In this document: positions 30,524-39,929 of the stretch, in pieces | How positions within the stretch are numbered: the stretch's first letter is position 1 | Layout: every line of letters starts with the position of its first letter | Origin: Clostridiales bacterium | GTDB taxonomy: Bacteria > Bacillota > Clostridia > Christensenellales > Borkfalkiaceae | Length of the DNA: 51,853 bases | Reading direction: 5' to 3' | Assembly (NCBI GenBank): GCA_015055965.1 | Contig: SVHG01000006.1 | Span: forward strand, 1-51,853 | The notes under the pieces: model-generated | Database searches by the model: none | What the model was told of the DNA's origin: nothing | Seen by the model: the letters and a program-made list of their open reading frames with translations, nothing else | Program-made: the position numbers and the translations under genes

Positions 30524-33500
30524 ATGAAAAAATTTTTCTTACTTTTACTGCTTTTAGTAACTTTTGGTTGCTTTACAGCTCTTACTGCTTGTACCCCAAT
30601 CCCTATGCAAGACAGTTCTACTCAAAGTTCAACTGCCGATTCGTCGTCGGTAGAAGAAAAGCCGTTATCAAGCGACGCAAGTTTTACGGTAACACATATT
30701 TTTGACTGTGAGGTTATAACGAATAGTGTTTACCTTTCAGAAACGCAACTTAATCAGTTGATTCAAGCGGAAAGCGTAAACGAATTTGTTAGCGCTAACG
30801 TTGCAAACGGGGCAACCTTAGAGGTTGAATTTAATAAAACCGATAAAACCCTAAACTTTACCTGTACGTCAGAAGATGGCACTAAGCAAAAAACTGCTAA
30901 CGTATCGGTATTTGTAAAAAGAATGTTTGGTGCGCATTCCGTTCAAGGCACGGGCTCTCCCGCAAACGGATCTTATAACTACGACCATAACGGCTATTAC
31001 ATTAAAGGTATGGTTAGCGCATATTCAGAGCAAGGCAAGGTTTTAAGCAATTACTACGTTTATGAATTTAGCGCAACTTTAACAGGTTTATCAAAGGGTA
31101 GCGAATTAGTTATTTCTTCATACCAAACCGAAAACCACCTTATTAGATTTGTTTTAAGGGGAACTAGTGATTCAAGTTACCTACTTTTTACCGACTACAG
31201 AGAAAGCTCAGGTTTCCTTAACTATTTAGAATTAAAAACCGACGTTGCTTATACCGAAGGCGAAAGCATTAACTTTAAAGTTATTCATGCAGAAAATTCT
31301 ATGGTTATGATACACGAAGGCGAAACGCTTTTCCGCAGAACGCTTGCATCAATGACTCATTCAGAATTAGTTTTAAACTGCGTTGAACACCCCTTTATAG
31401 TTAACGATATTAAGACCCTAACCAAAAAAGAAGACGTTTTACTTGCATACCAAAATGCTTTAATAGATTATGAAGATCCCTTCTTTGGCGATAATAGCAT
31501 AGGCTTCGGATCTAACACCGATCAAGCGGTTAAAAACGAAGACGGCTCTATTTATATTGCGGGCGCAAATTCAAACAACCGCATCATGGGCGGATATTAC
31601 CAAGAAGGTGTTCCCGTTGGCGGGCACGAATATGCCGTTTCGGTTACCGTAAGAATGCAAAACACCAAAGAAAGCGGTGGTGCTGCAAGTAAGAGTGAGT
31701 TCCAAGTTTATAAGGATTCTAAAAACTCTGTAAAATTCCATATGTTCCGCTACCCCACTAATAACACTCTTATGGCTTACGAAACCAAAAACGGGGAACA
31801 AACGGATATAGAGATTAACAAGGGAAACTTCCCCATCGGCACGGATTACACTTACAACTTGCTTATTTTATACAAATTAGGTCAAGTTGAACTTTGGTTA
31901 AAAGATAATTTTGAAACCAACTCTTCTTCAATTTATCAAGACTACACATTAGTATATCAAAATTATTTTGACTGGAACCATTGCGGATTTGCCTTTGCAA
32001 TGAGACAGTATGCCGATACCACTTGGTCTGACTGGAACGTTTATTACAACCAAGACTTTTACAACGTTTACTATTCGCTTCACAAGAACCCCGCCGAAAC
32101 TTCAATTAGTTTTAGCGACTCTAAGGAAAATTTCATTCAAAGCTCTGTGTTTACAAAAGATGAAACTTCAACCTTTAGTAAAGATTCTTACTACTACGAA
32201 AAGGCTTTTCTTGCAGAAAACGGCACGGTATTAAAGGGTAATAAATGGATGGTTAGTTCACTAGTAAACTTTAAAGACTATAAAGTTTGGGGACAGGGTG
32301 AGTTCCAATTTTATCAAGATGATTTTAATGCAGTAAGATACGTTTTTGAATACAACGGAAACAATTTCCAAGTTTTCACCGAACAAAAGCATAATAACAG
32401 CGCTTGGAATAACTGGAAAATAGTTCGCCGTCCCACGAATACTACACCCGCACACTGGAAGATGACCGTTATAAACGATGAGGGTAATCTTTACCTACTT
32501 ATTAACGATAAGGTATGGCACGAATATAAGGATACTGCGTTTAACAACCTATACGCCGTTTTCGGTGGTAAGGATGCCAGTTTAAAAATAAGAGATATTG
32601 CAATAACTACCGACGCTGAAGTAATTGACGAGTGCGTTAAAAATATGGAATATTACGTTTATGAATCTTCTTACGAAGGACGAATAAAGGAATTAGTAGC
32701 AGAATACGCATATGCCGAAAAAGGAGGTATCGTTCTTGCGGGCTCTTCTTCCGTTGATTTTTGGAATACTTGGCAAGAAGATTTAGGGAAAGAGGTTTTA
32801 GCCTATAATATGGGGATCGGCGGAACTACCACCTACGACTGGCAAGTTGCTTACGATAGACTTATTAAAGCCATGAACCCAAGTCAAATTTTATTATTCC
32901 TTGGCGGAAACGACGTTAACGGACTTGGTGAAACGGGTGAAGCCACCGCTTTACGCTTACAACAAATGCTTGAACTTATGCACGCGGATTTCCCCAATGC
33001 TAATATCGTTTACGTTTTAAGCATGCCCGTTCCAAATAACTACAGTAACGGTAAGTTTACTATAGAATACGGTAGATTAGTTCAATCAATGAAGTCTTAC
33101 GGCGAACAAAATACTTCTTGGCTTAAAACTGTTGACCTTGAACAATATCTTACCGTAAACGGTGTTCCCGTTGCGGAATATTTCAGAAGTGATAATATTC
33201 ACCTTACCGAAGAAGGTTACAAGGTTTGGATCGAACAAATTAAACCCTTATTAGTTCACGAAAACACCGTTTTAAAAGATACTTCAAACGACGTAGTTGG
33301 CGGTGCTTGGAACGTTGTTACCGATGAAAACGGAAACAAAACTTATACTCCCCTTGAAGATAACTCATTTATTAACTTTAACGAAGTGCAACTTGAAAAC
33401 AATGCTTTCATTGAATTCGACATGAATATTCTTGCAACCGGCTCAAGTATTGCAGGGGTTATGTTCGGTTTGGATTCCCCCACTTCTAATAGCGGTTTTT

Positions 33501-34984
33501 GCATTGGTTTTGCCGCTAACGGCAACCCCAGTTCTGCCTGGATTACAAACGGCACAGCTAACGGTTACGGCTCAGGTGATACGGTTATAATAAAAATTAA
33601 TTATGAAATAGGCAAAACCTACCGTATTAGAATTGAATGCGATATTGAAGCCGGTGTTTACAACATGTATATTAACGGTGAATTCGCACGTAAATTATAT
33701 TTCCAAGCCAAGGCAAGCGATCCCGATAAGGCAACTTTACATACCGGACCGTATTTTGGACTTTACGGAGGGAATAAAGGCGGTAGAATTGAATTTACCA
33801 ACATCACGGTTGGCGTTGTAGAACCCCCTGAAGAACCCGAAATTCCTGAAGAGCTACCCTATAACGTTTTAGGCGGTGAATGGGAAGTTACCGAAAACGA
33901 AAAAGGAAACAAGGTTTACACCTCGGTTGCAGATAAATCCTATTTAGTTTTCAAAGATATATTGCTTGAAAACAATGCAGTTGTAGAATTTGATATTACC
34001 ATTTTAGTTAGCAGTTCGTATACTGCAGGCGCTCTTTTCGGTTTAACTTCGATTACTTCTACCGACGGACTTTGCGTTGGTAGAGCAAGTAGTGGTAACC
34101 CCGGTTCGGGTTGGATGCAAAATGGCGTTCAAGGCACCTTAGGCGGTGGCGAAACCACTTATATTAAAATGCCTGATTTAAACGTCGTTTACCATATCAG
34201 AATTGAATGCGATATTGAAGCCGGTGTTTACAACATGTATATTAACGGCGAATTTGCCCGCAAGTTATACTTTGTAGAAAACACTACCGATAAAAAAACA
34301 GCTAACGACTCTTTGTTTAAGGGCCAGTATTTCGGCTTATACGGCGGAGAAAACGGTAGAACACGCTTCGAAAATATTACGGTAAGCGTTGCCAACCCCG
34401 ACGTTCCTGAAATTCCCGAAGAAGCTTCTTACAACGTTTTAGCGGGCGCTTGGGAAGTTACCGAAGATGAAAATGGCGTAAAATCTTACACTTCTACCGA
34501 AGACAAGTCTTACCTTGTATTTAAAAATATCCTTTTAGAAAACAACACCGTTATTGAATTTGACTTAAAAATTTTACAAAGCAGTTCTTACACCGCAGGC
34601 GTATTATTCGGACTTGCTTCCGACACCTCAACGGAGGGACTTTGCGTTGGTAGAGTAAACAACGGCAAACCCGGTTCTGCTTGGATTCAAAACGGCGTTC
34701 AGGGAACTTACGGTGAAGGTGACGATACTTTCGTTACGATGACCGAACTAAATAAAGTTTACAAAATCAAAATTGTTTGTGATATTGCTAAAGGCACTTA
34801 CGATTTACACATAGACGGCGTTTTCGCAAGACACCTATATTTCGTTGCCGACCTTAGTGACAGTAAAACAGCAAACGATTCTTTACACACCGGCGCATAT
34901 TTTGGCTTATACGGTGGAGCAACCGGCAGAACTCAGTTTAGTAACATAGTTATAACCATCGCAAACGACTCAGCGGTTGAATAA
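30524..34984 (+). CDS. Large SGNH/GDSL esterase lipoprotein with lectin-like domains
   Basis: 1486 aa. The lipoprotein signal ends L-T-A-C (Cys23), followed by a Ser-rich linker. Residues about 145-700 hold concanavalin-like beta-sandwich domains. Residues about 733-920 are a complete GDSL/SGNH esterase: G-S-S-S (about 740, nucleophile), Asn in the N-M-G-I-G-G block, G-G-N-D (about 792) and D-N-I-H-L (about 889). Three closely related C-terminal repeats of about 185 aa (from about 925, 1110 and 1300) look like LamG/DUF1080-type carbohydrate-binding domains (N-V-x-x-G-x-W-x-V). Likely a cell-surface enzyme removing acetyl or other acyl groups from glycans while the beta-sandwich domains hold the substrate. 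An AGGAGG site precedes the ATG. Confidence 0.88.
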   Translation: MKKFFLLLLLLVTFGCFTALTACTPIPMQDSSTQSSTADSSSVEEKPLSSDASFTVTHIFDCEVITNSVYLSETQLNQLIQAESVNEFVSANVANGATLEVEFNKTDKTLNFTCTSEDGTKQKTANVSVFVKRMFGAHSVQGTGSPANGSYNYDHNGYYIKGMVSAYSEQGKVLSNYYVYEFSATLTGLSKGSELVISSYQTENHLIRFVLRGTSDSSYLLFTDYRESSGFLNYLELKTDVAYTEGESINFKVIHAENSMVMIHEGETLFRRTLASMTHSELVLNCVEHPFIVNDIKTLTKKEDVLLAYQNALIDYEDPFFGDNSIGFGSNTDQAVKNEDGSIYIAGANSNNRIMGGYYQEGVPVGGHEYAVSVTVRMQNTKESGGAASKSEFQVYKDSKNSVKFHMFRYPTNNTLMAYETKNGEQTDIEINKGNFPIGTDYTYNLLILYKLGQVELWLKDNFETNSSSIYQDYTLVYQNYFDWNHCGFAFAMRQYADTTWSDWNVYYNQDFYNVYYSLHKNPAETSISFSDSKENFIQSSVFTKDETSTFSKDSYYYEKAFLAENGTVLKGNKWMVSSLVNFKDYKVWGQGEFQFYQDDFNAVRYVFEYNGNNFQVFTEQKHNNSAWNNWKIVRRPTNTTPAHWKMTVINDEGNLYLLINDKVWHEYKDTAFNNLYAVFGGKDASLKIRDIAITTDAEVIDECVKNMEYYVYESSYEGRIKELVAEYAYAEKGGIVLAGSSSVDFWNTWQEDLGKEVLAYNMGIGGTTTYDWQVAYDRLIKAMNPSQILLFLGGNDVNGLGETGEATALRLQQMLELMHADFPNANIVYVLSMPVPNNYSNGKFTIEYGRLVQSMKSYGEQNTSWLKTVDLEQYLTVNGVPVAEYFRSDNIHLTEEGYKVWIEQIKPLLVHENTVLKDTSNDVVGGAWNVVTDENGNKTYTPLEDNSFINFNEVQLENNAFIEFDMNILATGSSIAGVMFGLDSPTSNSGFCIGFAANGNPSSAWITNGTANGYGSGDTVIIKINYEIGKTYRIRIECDIEAGVYNMYINGEFARKLYFQAKASDPDKATLHTGPYFGLYGGNKGGRIEFTNITVGVVEPPEEPEIPEELPYNVLGGEWEVTENEKGNKVYTSVADKSYLVFKDILLENNAVVEFDITILVSSSYTAGALFGLTSITSTDGLCVGRASSGNPGSGWMQNGVQGTLGGGETTYIKMPDLNVVYHIRIECDIEAGVYNMYINGEFARKLYFVENTTDKKTANDSLFKGQYFGLYGGENGRTRFENITVSVANPDVPEIPEEASYNVLAGAWEVTEDENGVKSYTSTEDKSYLVFKNILLENNTVIEFDLKILQSSSYTAGVLFGLASDTSTEGLCVGRVNNGKPGSAWIQNGVQGTYGEGDDTFVTMTELNKVYKIKIVCDIAKGTYDLHIDGVFARHLYFVADLSDSKTANDSLHTGAYFGLYGGATGRTQFSNIVITIANDSAVE

Positions 34985-35037
34985 CTTATTAAATTACGTT
35001 TTATTAATTGTTAAATAGCGCAAAATTATTATAAAAA

Positions 35038-35069
35038 CCCCGCTATAAGACGATTAAATAAACTTTTAA
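35038..35069 (+). repeat. Dispersed quasi-palindromic element, copy f
   Basis: CCGCTATAAGACGATTAAAT then AACTTTT, 55 bp after the lipoprotein gene stop; the right arm is degenerate. Confidence 0.55.
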
Positions 35070-35077
35070 GCAATTTT

Positions 35078-35107
35078 AAAGCCCGAGAAAACTTCTCGGG
35101 CTTTTTT
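35078..35107 (+). terminator. Terminator of the 1486-aa lipoprotein gene
   Basis: AAAGCCCGAGA pairs with TCTCGGGCTTT around a five-base loop and is followed by a T-run. The stretch 35108-35280 is AT-rich without a gene. Confidence 0.9.
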
Positions 35108-35280
35108 ATTTTTTACGGTAGTTAATGTTTTTAACTTAGAATATTTCCGATATAATAAACACAAAAAACACAATTATGCAAATTTTTAATATAATTAACG
35201 CAATTGGGTTATATAGTTGTTTTTTCTTTTCCCGGTTTTTCTCTTAACGCTAGTAGGCTAAAAACAACACTTAATATTGG

Positions 35281-35322
35281 TATCAAAAAAAGCACCCACT
35301 GTAAGTGAGTGCTTTCTTGATA
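35281..35322 (-). terminator. Terminator of the rplM-rpsI operon
   Basis: TATCAA, AAAGCAC and CACT pair with AGTG, GTGCTTT and TTGATA to form a long stem with small mismatches, 18 bp past the rpsI stop. CAATTGGGTT near 35202 and AACCCAATTG near 35327 could extend it to a still larger fold. Confidence 0.8.
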
Positions 35323-35340
35323 TAAAACCCAATTGGGAAA

Positions 35341-35751
35341 TTATCTCTTTGAGAATTGAGGTGCTCTACGAGCTTTCTTAAGACCGGGTTTCTTTCTTTC
35401 TTTCATTCTGGGATCTCTGGTTAAGTAACCTTCCTTCTTTAATGCAGAACGAAGTTCGGGTTCAGCAACGATAAGTGCTCTTGAAATACCGTGACGGATA
35501 GCACCTGCTTGACCGGTGAAGCCACCGCCGTTTACGTTTACGAATACGTCGTAAGCAGCTTCCTTACCGGTTAAAACTAGAGGTTGACGGATAACTAGCT
35601 TTAAAGTACCTAAATCGCAGTATTCGTCTATAGTTCTACCGTTGATGATGATGTTGCCGGTTCCGCCAGGGATTAGTCTAACTCTTGCAACAGCTTTTTT
35701 TCTTCTGCCGGTTCCCCAATATTGAACCTTTTTCTTTGCAGTTTTAGCCAT
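35341..35751 (-). CDS. rpsI: Small-subunit ribosomal protein S9
   Basis: 136 aa. [13 protein letters not shown] at the N terminus, [14 protein letters not shown] and the basic tail ending A-P-Q-F-S-K-R are the S9 signatures. It is a structural protein of the 30S subunit whose tail reaches the P-site tRNA. It lies 17 bp after rplM, the order conserved in nearly all bacteria. Confidence 0.98.
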   Translation of the reverse strand: MAKTAKKKVQYWGTGRRKKAVARVRLIPGGTGNIIINGRTIDEYCDLGTLKLVIRQPLVLTGKEAAYDVFVNVNGGGFTGQAGAIRHGISRALIVAEPELRSALKKEGYLTRDPRMKERKKPGLKKARRAPQFSKR

Positions 35752-35768
35752 TTATCTTCTCCTCCCTA

Positions 35769-36203
35769 TTAGCGTTCAATGTTAAGTACTTCGGGTTGTT
35801 GAGCAACGTGATCGTGTTCTGCGCCCTTGAATACTCTTAACTTCTTAAGCATTTGCTTTCCAAGCTTGTTTTTGGGAAGCATTCCCTTAACAGCTTCAAA
35901 AACAACAACGTCTGACTTGTTTTCCATCATGGTTCTGTAGGGGGTTTGCTTTAAACCGCCAACGTAACCGGTGTGATAGGTGTACATCTTATCTTCTAAC
36001 TTGTTACCAGTTAAAACAACCTTATCGGTGTTAATAATGATAACGTAATCTCCCATATCTACGTTGGGAGTGAACGTGGGTTTATGTTTACCTCTGATAA
36101 CGCTTGCAACTTGTGAAGCAAGTCTACCAAGAGCAACGCCGGTAGCGTCTACAACATACCACTTTACTTCTGCCTTGCCCGGCTTTTCCATAAAGCTATT
36201 CAT
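35769..36203 (-). CDS. rplM: Large-subunit ribosomal protein L13
   Basis: 144 aa, normal length. W-Y-V-V-D-A-T-G-V-A-L-G-R-L-A-S, R-G-K-H-K-P-T-F-T-P-N-V-D-M-G-D and M-L-P-K-N-K-L-G are the L13 signatures. It is an early-assembly protein of the 50S subunit. It begins the rplM-rpsI operon and is preceded by its own promoter and a leader of about 160 bases that contains a four-codon reading frame. Confidence 0.98.
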   Translation of the reverse strand: MNSFMEKPGKAEVKWYVVDATGVALGRLASQVASVIRGKHKPTFTPNVDMGDYVIIINTDKVVLTGNKLEDKMYTYHTGYVGGLKQTPYRTMMENKSDVVVFEAVKGMLPKNKLGKQMLKKLRVFKGAEHDHVAQQPEVLNIER

Positions 36204-36327
36204 GCTAAATGTCTCCTGAAAATTTTAATTTTTATTTTTTGTTGGCATTTTTCCTTGATTAAATTCACGAGATTTAACCAAAAATATTACCATTTATTAA
36301 AAAGAAAAATCTTCCGAAAAAGAGGGG

Positions 36328-36342
36328 CTAATTCCTTTTCAT
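36328..36342 (-). other. Four-codon micro-ORF in the rplM leader
   Basis: Minus-strand ATG AAA AGG AAT TAG (M-K-R-N-stop) with AGGAG six bases upstream, starting about 22 bases after the predicted transcription start. The spacing is that of a real start site. It may be a leader peptide or a ribosome standby site. Confidence 0.4.
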
Positions 36343-36370
36343 TAATTTCTCCTGATAATCGTGCCTAAAT

Positions 36371-36399
36371 ATTCTACAAAAATTTTAATTTATAGTCAA
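36371..36399 (-). promoter_or_regulatory. Promoter of rplM-rpsI
   Basis: Minus-strand TTGACT (36399-36394) and TAGAAT (36376-36371), 17 bp apart. Confidence 0.7.
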
Positions 36400-36425
36400 G
36401 CGTTTTTACGCCCTTTTTACACTTT

Positions 36426-37181
36426 TTAATAAATTTTAGGTAATTTTAAACCCTTATAACATACGGTTTTGAGCATAAGTCCCTTTGCGGGCATAGTTTT
36501 TCCCGCATTTAAGCGATTTTCGCTTTCTATTATCTCTTTAACGTATTCAGGCTTAAATTTCCCTTCCCCAACGTATAAAAGCGTGCCGGCTATGGTTCTT
36601 ACCATATTATATAAAAAGCCGTTACCGCAAACCTCAAGATAAATTTCGTTACCCCTTGCGGTTACCTTGCAAGAATAAATAGTGCGAACGGTATCCTTTA
36701 CAGAGCTGTTAGAAGCTAAAAAGCACTTAAAATCATGCTCTCCAACCAAATATTTCGCGCCCTCTTGCATCTTCTTTACGTCCGCAAACAAAATTCTTTG
36801 AGCGTAAGCTTCTTTTAAAGGAAGCTTTACGTCACTAACGTAAAAGGTGTAACGGTATGTTTTTTTCTTTGCTCCAAAGCGAGCGTGAAACCCTTCCGGT
36901 GCTAACATACTGAACAGTATTTGCACGTCGCCGGGAAGTAATCCGTTTAACGCCGGGGCGTACTTTTCCGGTGGCAATCCCTTTTCTATATCGAAGTGCG
37001 CCACCTGACAAAGCGCGTGCACACCGCTATCCGTTCTTCCGCTACCCGTTAAAGAAAGGTCTTTACCGGTAAGCTTAAAAATAGCTTCTTCCACGGTTTG
37101 CTGAACGGTGCGTTCGTTGGGCTGTATTTGCCAACCGCAAAAATTCTTGCCGTCGTATTGTATACCTAAAATAATTCTCAT
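36426..37181 (-). CDS. truA: tRNA pseudouridine synthase A
   Basis: 251 aa. G-S-G-R-T-D-S-G-V-H-A holds the catalytic Asp (residue 51). G-W-Q-I-Q-P-N near the N terminus and N-G-F-L-Y-N-M-V-R are further TruA signatures. It isomerises uridines 38-40 in the anticodon arm of many tRNAs. Its ATG overlaps the TGA of ecfT by four bases, so it is the last gene of the ecfA1-ecfA2-ecfT-truA operon, an order common in Gram-positive bacteria. Confidence 0.97.
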   Translation of the reverse strand: MRIILGIQYDGKNFCGWQIQPNERTVQQTVEEAIFKLTGKDLSLTGSGRTDSGVHALCQVAHFDIEKGLPPEKYAPALNGLLPGDVQILFSMLAPEGFHARFGAKKKTYRYTFYVSDVKLPLKEAYAQRILFADVKKMQEGAKYLVGEHDFKCFLASNSSVKDTVRTIYSCKVTARGNEIYLEVCGNGFLYNMVRTIAGTLLYVGEGKFKPEYVKEIIESENRLNAGKTMPAKGLMLKTVCYKGLKLPKIY

Positions 37182-38005
37182 ATTACGTTAATAAAGGTTG
37201 CGTTAAGCAAAATAACCGCGGTAAGTAAAGCGCCGTAAACTAAAGCACCAACTAAATCCCTATAAGAAAGCTTCATTTTTTTATAGCGAGTTCTACCCTT
37301 GCTACCGCTATAGCATCTTGCATCCATAGCGTCACCAAGCTCTTCCGCCCTTCTAAACGAGCTAACTAAAAGGGGGATTAAAATGGGAATCATTGCCTTT
37401 ACTCTGGAAATAAAGCTTCCGCTTTCAAAATCACCGCCACGCGCCTTTTGTGCGCACATTATTCTATCAGCTTCTTCTGCAAGAGTGGGAATAAAGCGCA
37501 ACGCTATACTCATTATTAAAGCAAGCTCGTGCACGGGAAATTTTATTAATTTTAAAGGGTATAACAGACTTTCTATGCCGTCCGTTAATTCTACGGGCGT
37601 GGTAGTTAAGGTTAAAACGGAGCTACCGGCTATAAGCATGCTTAAACGAAGCGCCATAAAGCCTGCGAATTTTAAAGAGGCATCAGAAACTAATAAAAAA
37701 TTACCAAGCTTAAAGTAAACCACCTCGTATTCCCCACCGTAAAAGAAAACGTTTAAAAGCACGGTAAAGAGTATTAAAAAGATTATACCCTTTAAGCTTT
37801 TTAAAACGGATAACGGGGGAACTTTAGAAAAGGCAACAGAGAGCACCAAAAAAGCTCCGCAAGCTAAAAAGCCCCAGAAGTTTTTCACCAAGAATATGGT
37901 TATAAAATATGCAATTAAAAGCAATATTTTAATCCTTGCATCCATTGAATGAATAAAGGATTTCGTTTGATAATATTGCCCAAAGGATAGATTGTTTTTA
38001 AGCAT
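37178..38005 (-). CDS. ecfT: ECF transporter transmembrane protein EcfT
   Basis: 275 aa with five to six membrane segments. Two coupling motifs with the Ala-Arg-Gly type signature are visible: Q-K-A-R-G-G-D (about 190) and A-M-D-A-R-C-Y (about 228). They sit in the long cytoplasmic helices that contact the two ATPases. EcfT joins the ATPase pair to interchangeable substrate-binding S proteins for vitamins and metals. An S component for thiamine, ThiT, is encoded at 49626 in this window. It is co-transcribed with ecfA1, ecfA2 and truA. Confidence 0.95.
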   Translation of the reverse strand: MLKNNLSFGQYYQTKSFIHSMDARIKILLLIAYFITIFLVKNFWGFLACGAFLVLSVAFSKVPPLSVLKSLKGIIFLILFTVLLNVFFYGGEYEVVYFKLGNFLLVSDASLKFAGFMALRLSMLIAGSSVLTLTTTPVELTDGIESLLYPLKLIKFPVHELALIMSIALRFIPTLAEEADRIMCAQKARGGDFESGSFISRVKAMIPILIPLLVSSFRRAEELGDAMDARCYSGSKGRTRYKKMKLSYRDLVGALVYGALLTAVILLNATFINVI

Positions 38006-38025
38006 ATTTCGCTCTTATTACCCCT

Positions 38026-38057
38026 AAAAAGCGCCGATAATCGACTTATAGGGCTAC
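38026..38057 (-). repeat. Dispersed quasi-palindromic element, copy g
   Basis: On the minus strand CCTATAAGTCGATTATCGGC then GCTTTTT, in the 48-bp gap between ecfA2 (whose stop it overlaps) and ecfT. Confidence 0.7.
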
Positions 38058-38926
38058 TTATTAGTCCTTTTTAAATATTCTTCACTTACGGCGTTTATAA
38101 AATCATCCGCCGTTAATTTACAGTTTAGATCCACGCCGTTAGCTTCTAAGCTCTTTTTTAAATTAGCAATAAGCGGGCTGGAAAGATTTTCTATTTGCTC
38201 GCCGTTAAAAACCTCCTCCGGCGTGCCCGTTTTAATAATTTTACCCCTTTGCATAACTGCAATACGGCTACAGTTTTCACACACCTCATCCATATCGTGT
38301 GAAACTATAATAATAGTTCTTTTACCCGTCATTAAGGAATGAAGCAGATCCATAAGCTCTTTTTTACCCTGTGGATCTAAACCGGCAACGGGCTCGTCTA
38401 GTACGAGCACCTCCGGCTCGGTTACCAAAACGCCTGCAATTGCAACCCTGCGCTTTTGCCCGCCTGATAAATCAAAGGGGGATTTATCCTTGACTTCAAA
38501 ATAATTAAGCCCAACCAGCTCTATTGCATATTGAACCCTTTTACTGACTTCTTCTGCACTAAGCGTTGGAAAGAAATTTCTTAAGCCAAAAGCAACGTCT
38601 TCAAACACGCTTTCTGCAAAAAGCTGATATTCGGGATACTGGAACACCATTCCCACCTTACTGCGAAGCTCCTTAAGGCGCTTTTTATATTCCTTATTAT
38701 CTTTACTGGGATTTAAATCGAAATCGCCGATAAAAAGCTGCCCTTCCTGCAAGGGAATAAGCGCGTTTAAATGCTGAATAAAGGTGCTTTTACCGCTACC
38801 GGTATGCCCTATTATTCCAAAAAACTCCCCTTCTTCAACCGTTAAAGAAAGATTTTCTACCGCGTAAACGGGATTTTTTGCCTTTGGCGAATATGAAAAG
38901 CTTAAATTTTTGCAAAAGATTCGCAT
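38054..38926 (-). CDS. ecfA2: ECF transporter ATPase EcfA2
   Basis: 290 aa from the ATG at 38926, chosen for the GGAGGTG site six bases upstream. Walker A G-H-T-G-S-G-K-S-T (40-48), Q-loop F-Q-Y-P-E-Y-Q-L-F, signature L-S-G-G-Q-K-R-R-V, Walker B V-L-V-L-D-E-P and switch V-S-H-D-M-D-E-V. The F-Q-Y-P-E-x-Q-L-F loop is typical of EcfA2. It forms the ATPase heterodimer with EcfA1, whose gene overlaps this one by 25 bases. Confidence 0.95.
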   Translation of the reverse strand: MRIFCKNLSFSYSPKAKNPVYAVENLSLTVEEGEFFGIIGHTGSGKSTFIQHLNALIPLQEGQLFIGDFDLNPSKDNKEYKKRLKELRSKVGMVFQYPEYQLFAESVFEDVAFGLRNFFPTLSAEEVSKRVQYAIELVGLNYFEVKDKSPFDLSGGQKRRVAIAGVLVTEPEVLVLDEPVAGLDPQGKKELMDLLHSLMTGKRTIIIVSHDMDEVCENCSRIAVMQRGKIIKTGTPEEVFNGEQIENLSSPLIANLKKSLEANGVDLNCKLTADDFINAVSEEYLKRTNK

Positions 38927-39738
38927 AAAAGCACCTCCAAATCCTTTGCCGTAAAGCATTTTGCATTTTTATCTATAATATTTTTTTCCTTTAATCTGTT
39001 ACCGATATAGGTTGCGCGGGGAAGAGCAAGACCGCATTCTTCAAGCTCCTTTTCGCAAGAGAAAACCTCTTCCGGCGTGCCTGCAAACGCAACGTCGCCA
39101 CCCTTCATAACTATAATTTTATCCGCTTCAAAGGCTTCCTCCATATAATGAGTTACCGTTATAACCGTGATGCCTTCTTCCTTATTAAGTCTGCGTATAA
39201 CCTCGTTAACCTCAGCTCTGCCTTTGGGATCTAACATAGAGGTAGCTTCATCTAAAATTAAAATTTGGGGCTTAATTGCTAAAACGCCGGCAATTGCAAC
39301 CCTTTGCTTTTGCCCGCCTGATAGCTGTGACGCGGGACGGTGGCGAAACTCTTCCGTATTAGTTGCCTTTAAAGCAAAATCTATACGGCGAGCAATTTCT
39401 TCCCTTTGTACGCCAATATTTTCCGGCCCAAAGGCAATATCGTCCTCTACTATGGTTGCAACCATCTGATTATCGGGATTTTGGAATACCATACCAACTC
39501 TTTTACGAATTTCAAAGATATCCTTTTTTCCCTTGGTATCCATACCGAATACGGTAACGCTACCGGATTTGGGGGAAATTAAGCCGTTTATAAGCTTGGC
39601 AACCGTGCTTTTACCGCTACCGTTTCTTCCAACAACAGCAATATATTCCCCTTGATTTATCTCAAGAGAAATTCCGTTTACGGCAAAAATGCCCTCCTCG
39701 TATTCAAATGTAACGTTATCTAATTTAATGGCTTGCAT
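38902..39738 (-). CDS. ecfA1: ECF transporter ATPase EcfA1
   Basis: 278 aa. Walker A G-R-N-G-S-G-K-S-T (37-45), Q-loop F-Q-N-P-D-N-Q-M-V typical of EcfA1, signature L-S-G-G-Q-K-Q-R-V, Walker B I-L-I-L-D-E-A-T-S-M-L-D and switch V-T-H-Y-M-E-E-A. First gene of the ECF module. It shares the energizing complex among several vitamin S components. Confidence 0.95.
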   Translation of the reverse strand: MQAIKLDNVTFEYEEGIFAVNGISLEINQGEYIAVVGRNGSGKSTVAKLINGLISPKSGSVTVFGMDTKGKKDIFEIRKRVGMVFQNPDNQMVATIVEDDIAFGPENIGVQREEIARRIDFALKATNTEEFRHRPASQLSGGQKQRVAIAGVLAIKPQILILDEATSMLDPKGRAEVNEVIRRLNKEEGITVITVTHYMEEAFEADKIIVMKGGDVAFAGTPEEVFSCEKELEECGLALPRATYIGNRLKEKNIIDKNAKCFTAKDLEVLLCESFAKI

Positions 39739-39775
39739 TTAAACTCCTAAATTTTTAACTGCGTCTCAATTATTT

Positions 39776-39805
39776 ATTATACCATTTACCGGTTGTTTAA
39801 TGCAA
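39776..39805 (-). promoter_or_regulatory. Promoter of the ecfA1-ecfA2-ecfT-truA operon
   Basis: Minus-strand TTGCAT (39805-39800) and TATAAT (39781-39776), 18 bp apart, about 40 bp upstream of the ecfA1 start. Confidence 0.6.
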
Positions 39806-39823
39806 GCACTTTTTACCAAAAAC

Positions 39824-39866
39824 AAAAAAACCTCCGCTTTTGTCCATTCTAAATGGAGTGCGAAGG
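39824..39866 (-). terminator. Terminator of spoIVA
   Basis: On the minus strand CCTTCGC and GCGGAGG pair with one mismatch, an inner TCCATT/AATGGA stem sits inside, and seven T follow. Confidence 0.8.
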
Positions 39867-39929
39867 CTTCTTGCGGGCGATTTTGCCCTATATAAGGAGT
39901 AATATGATGCGCTAAACGCAAATGAATAA

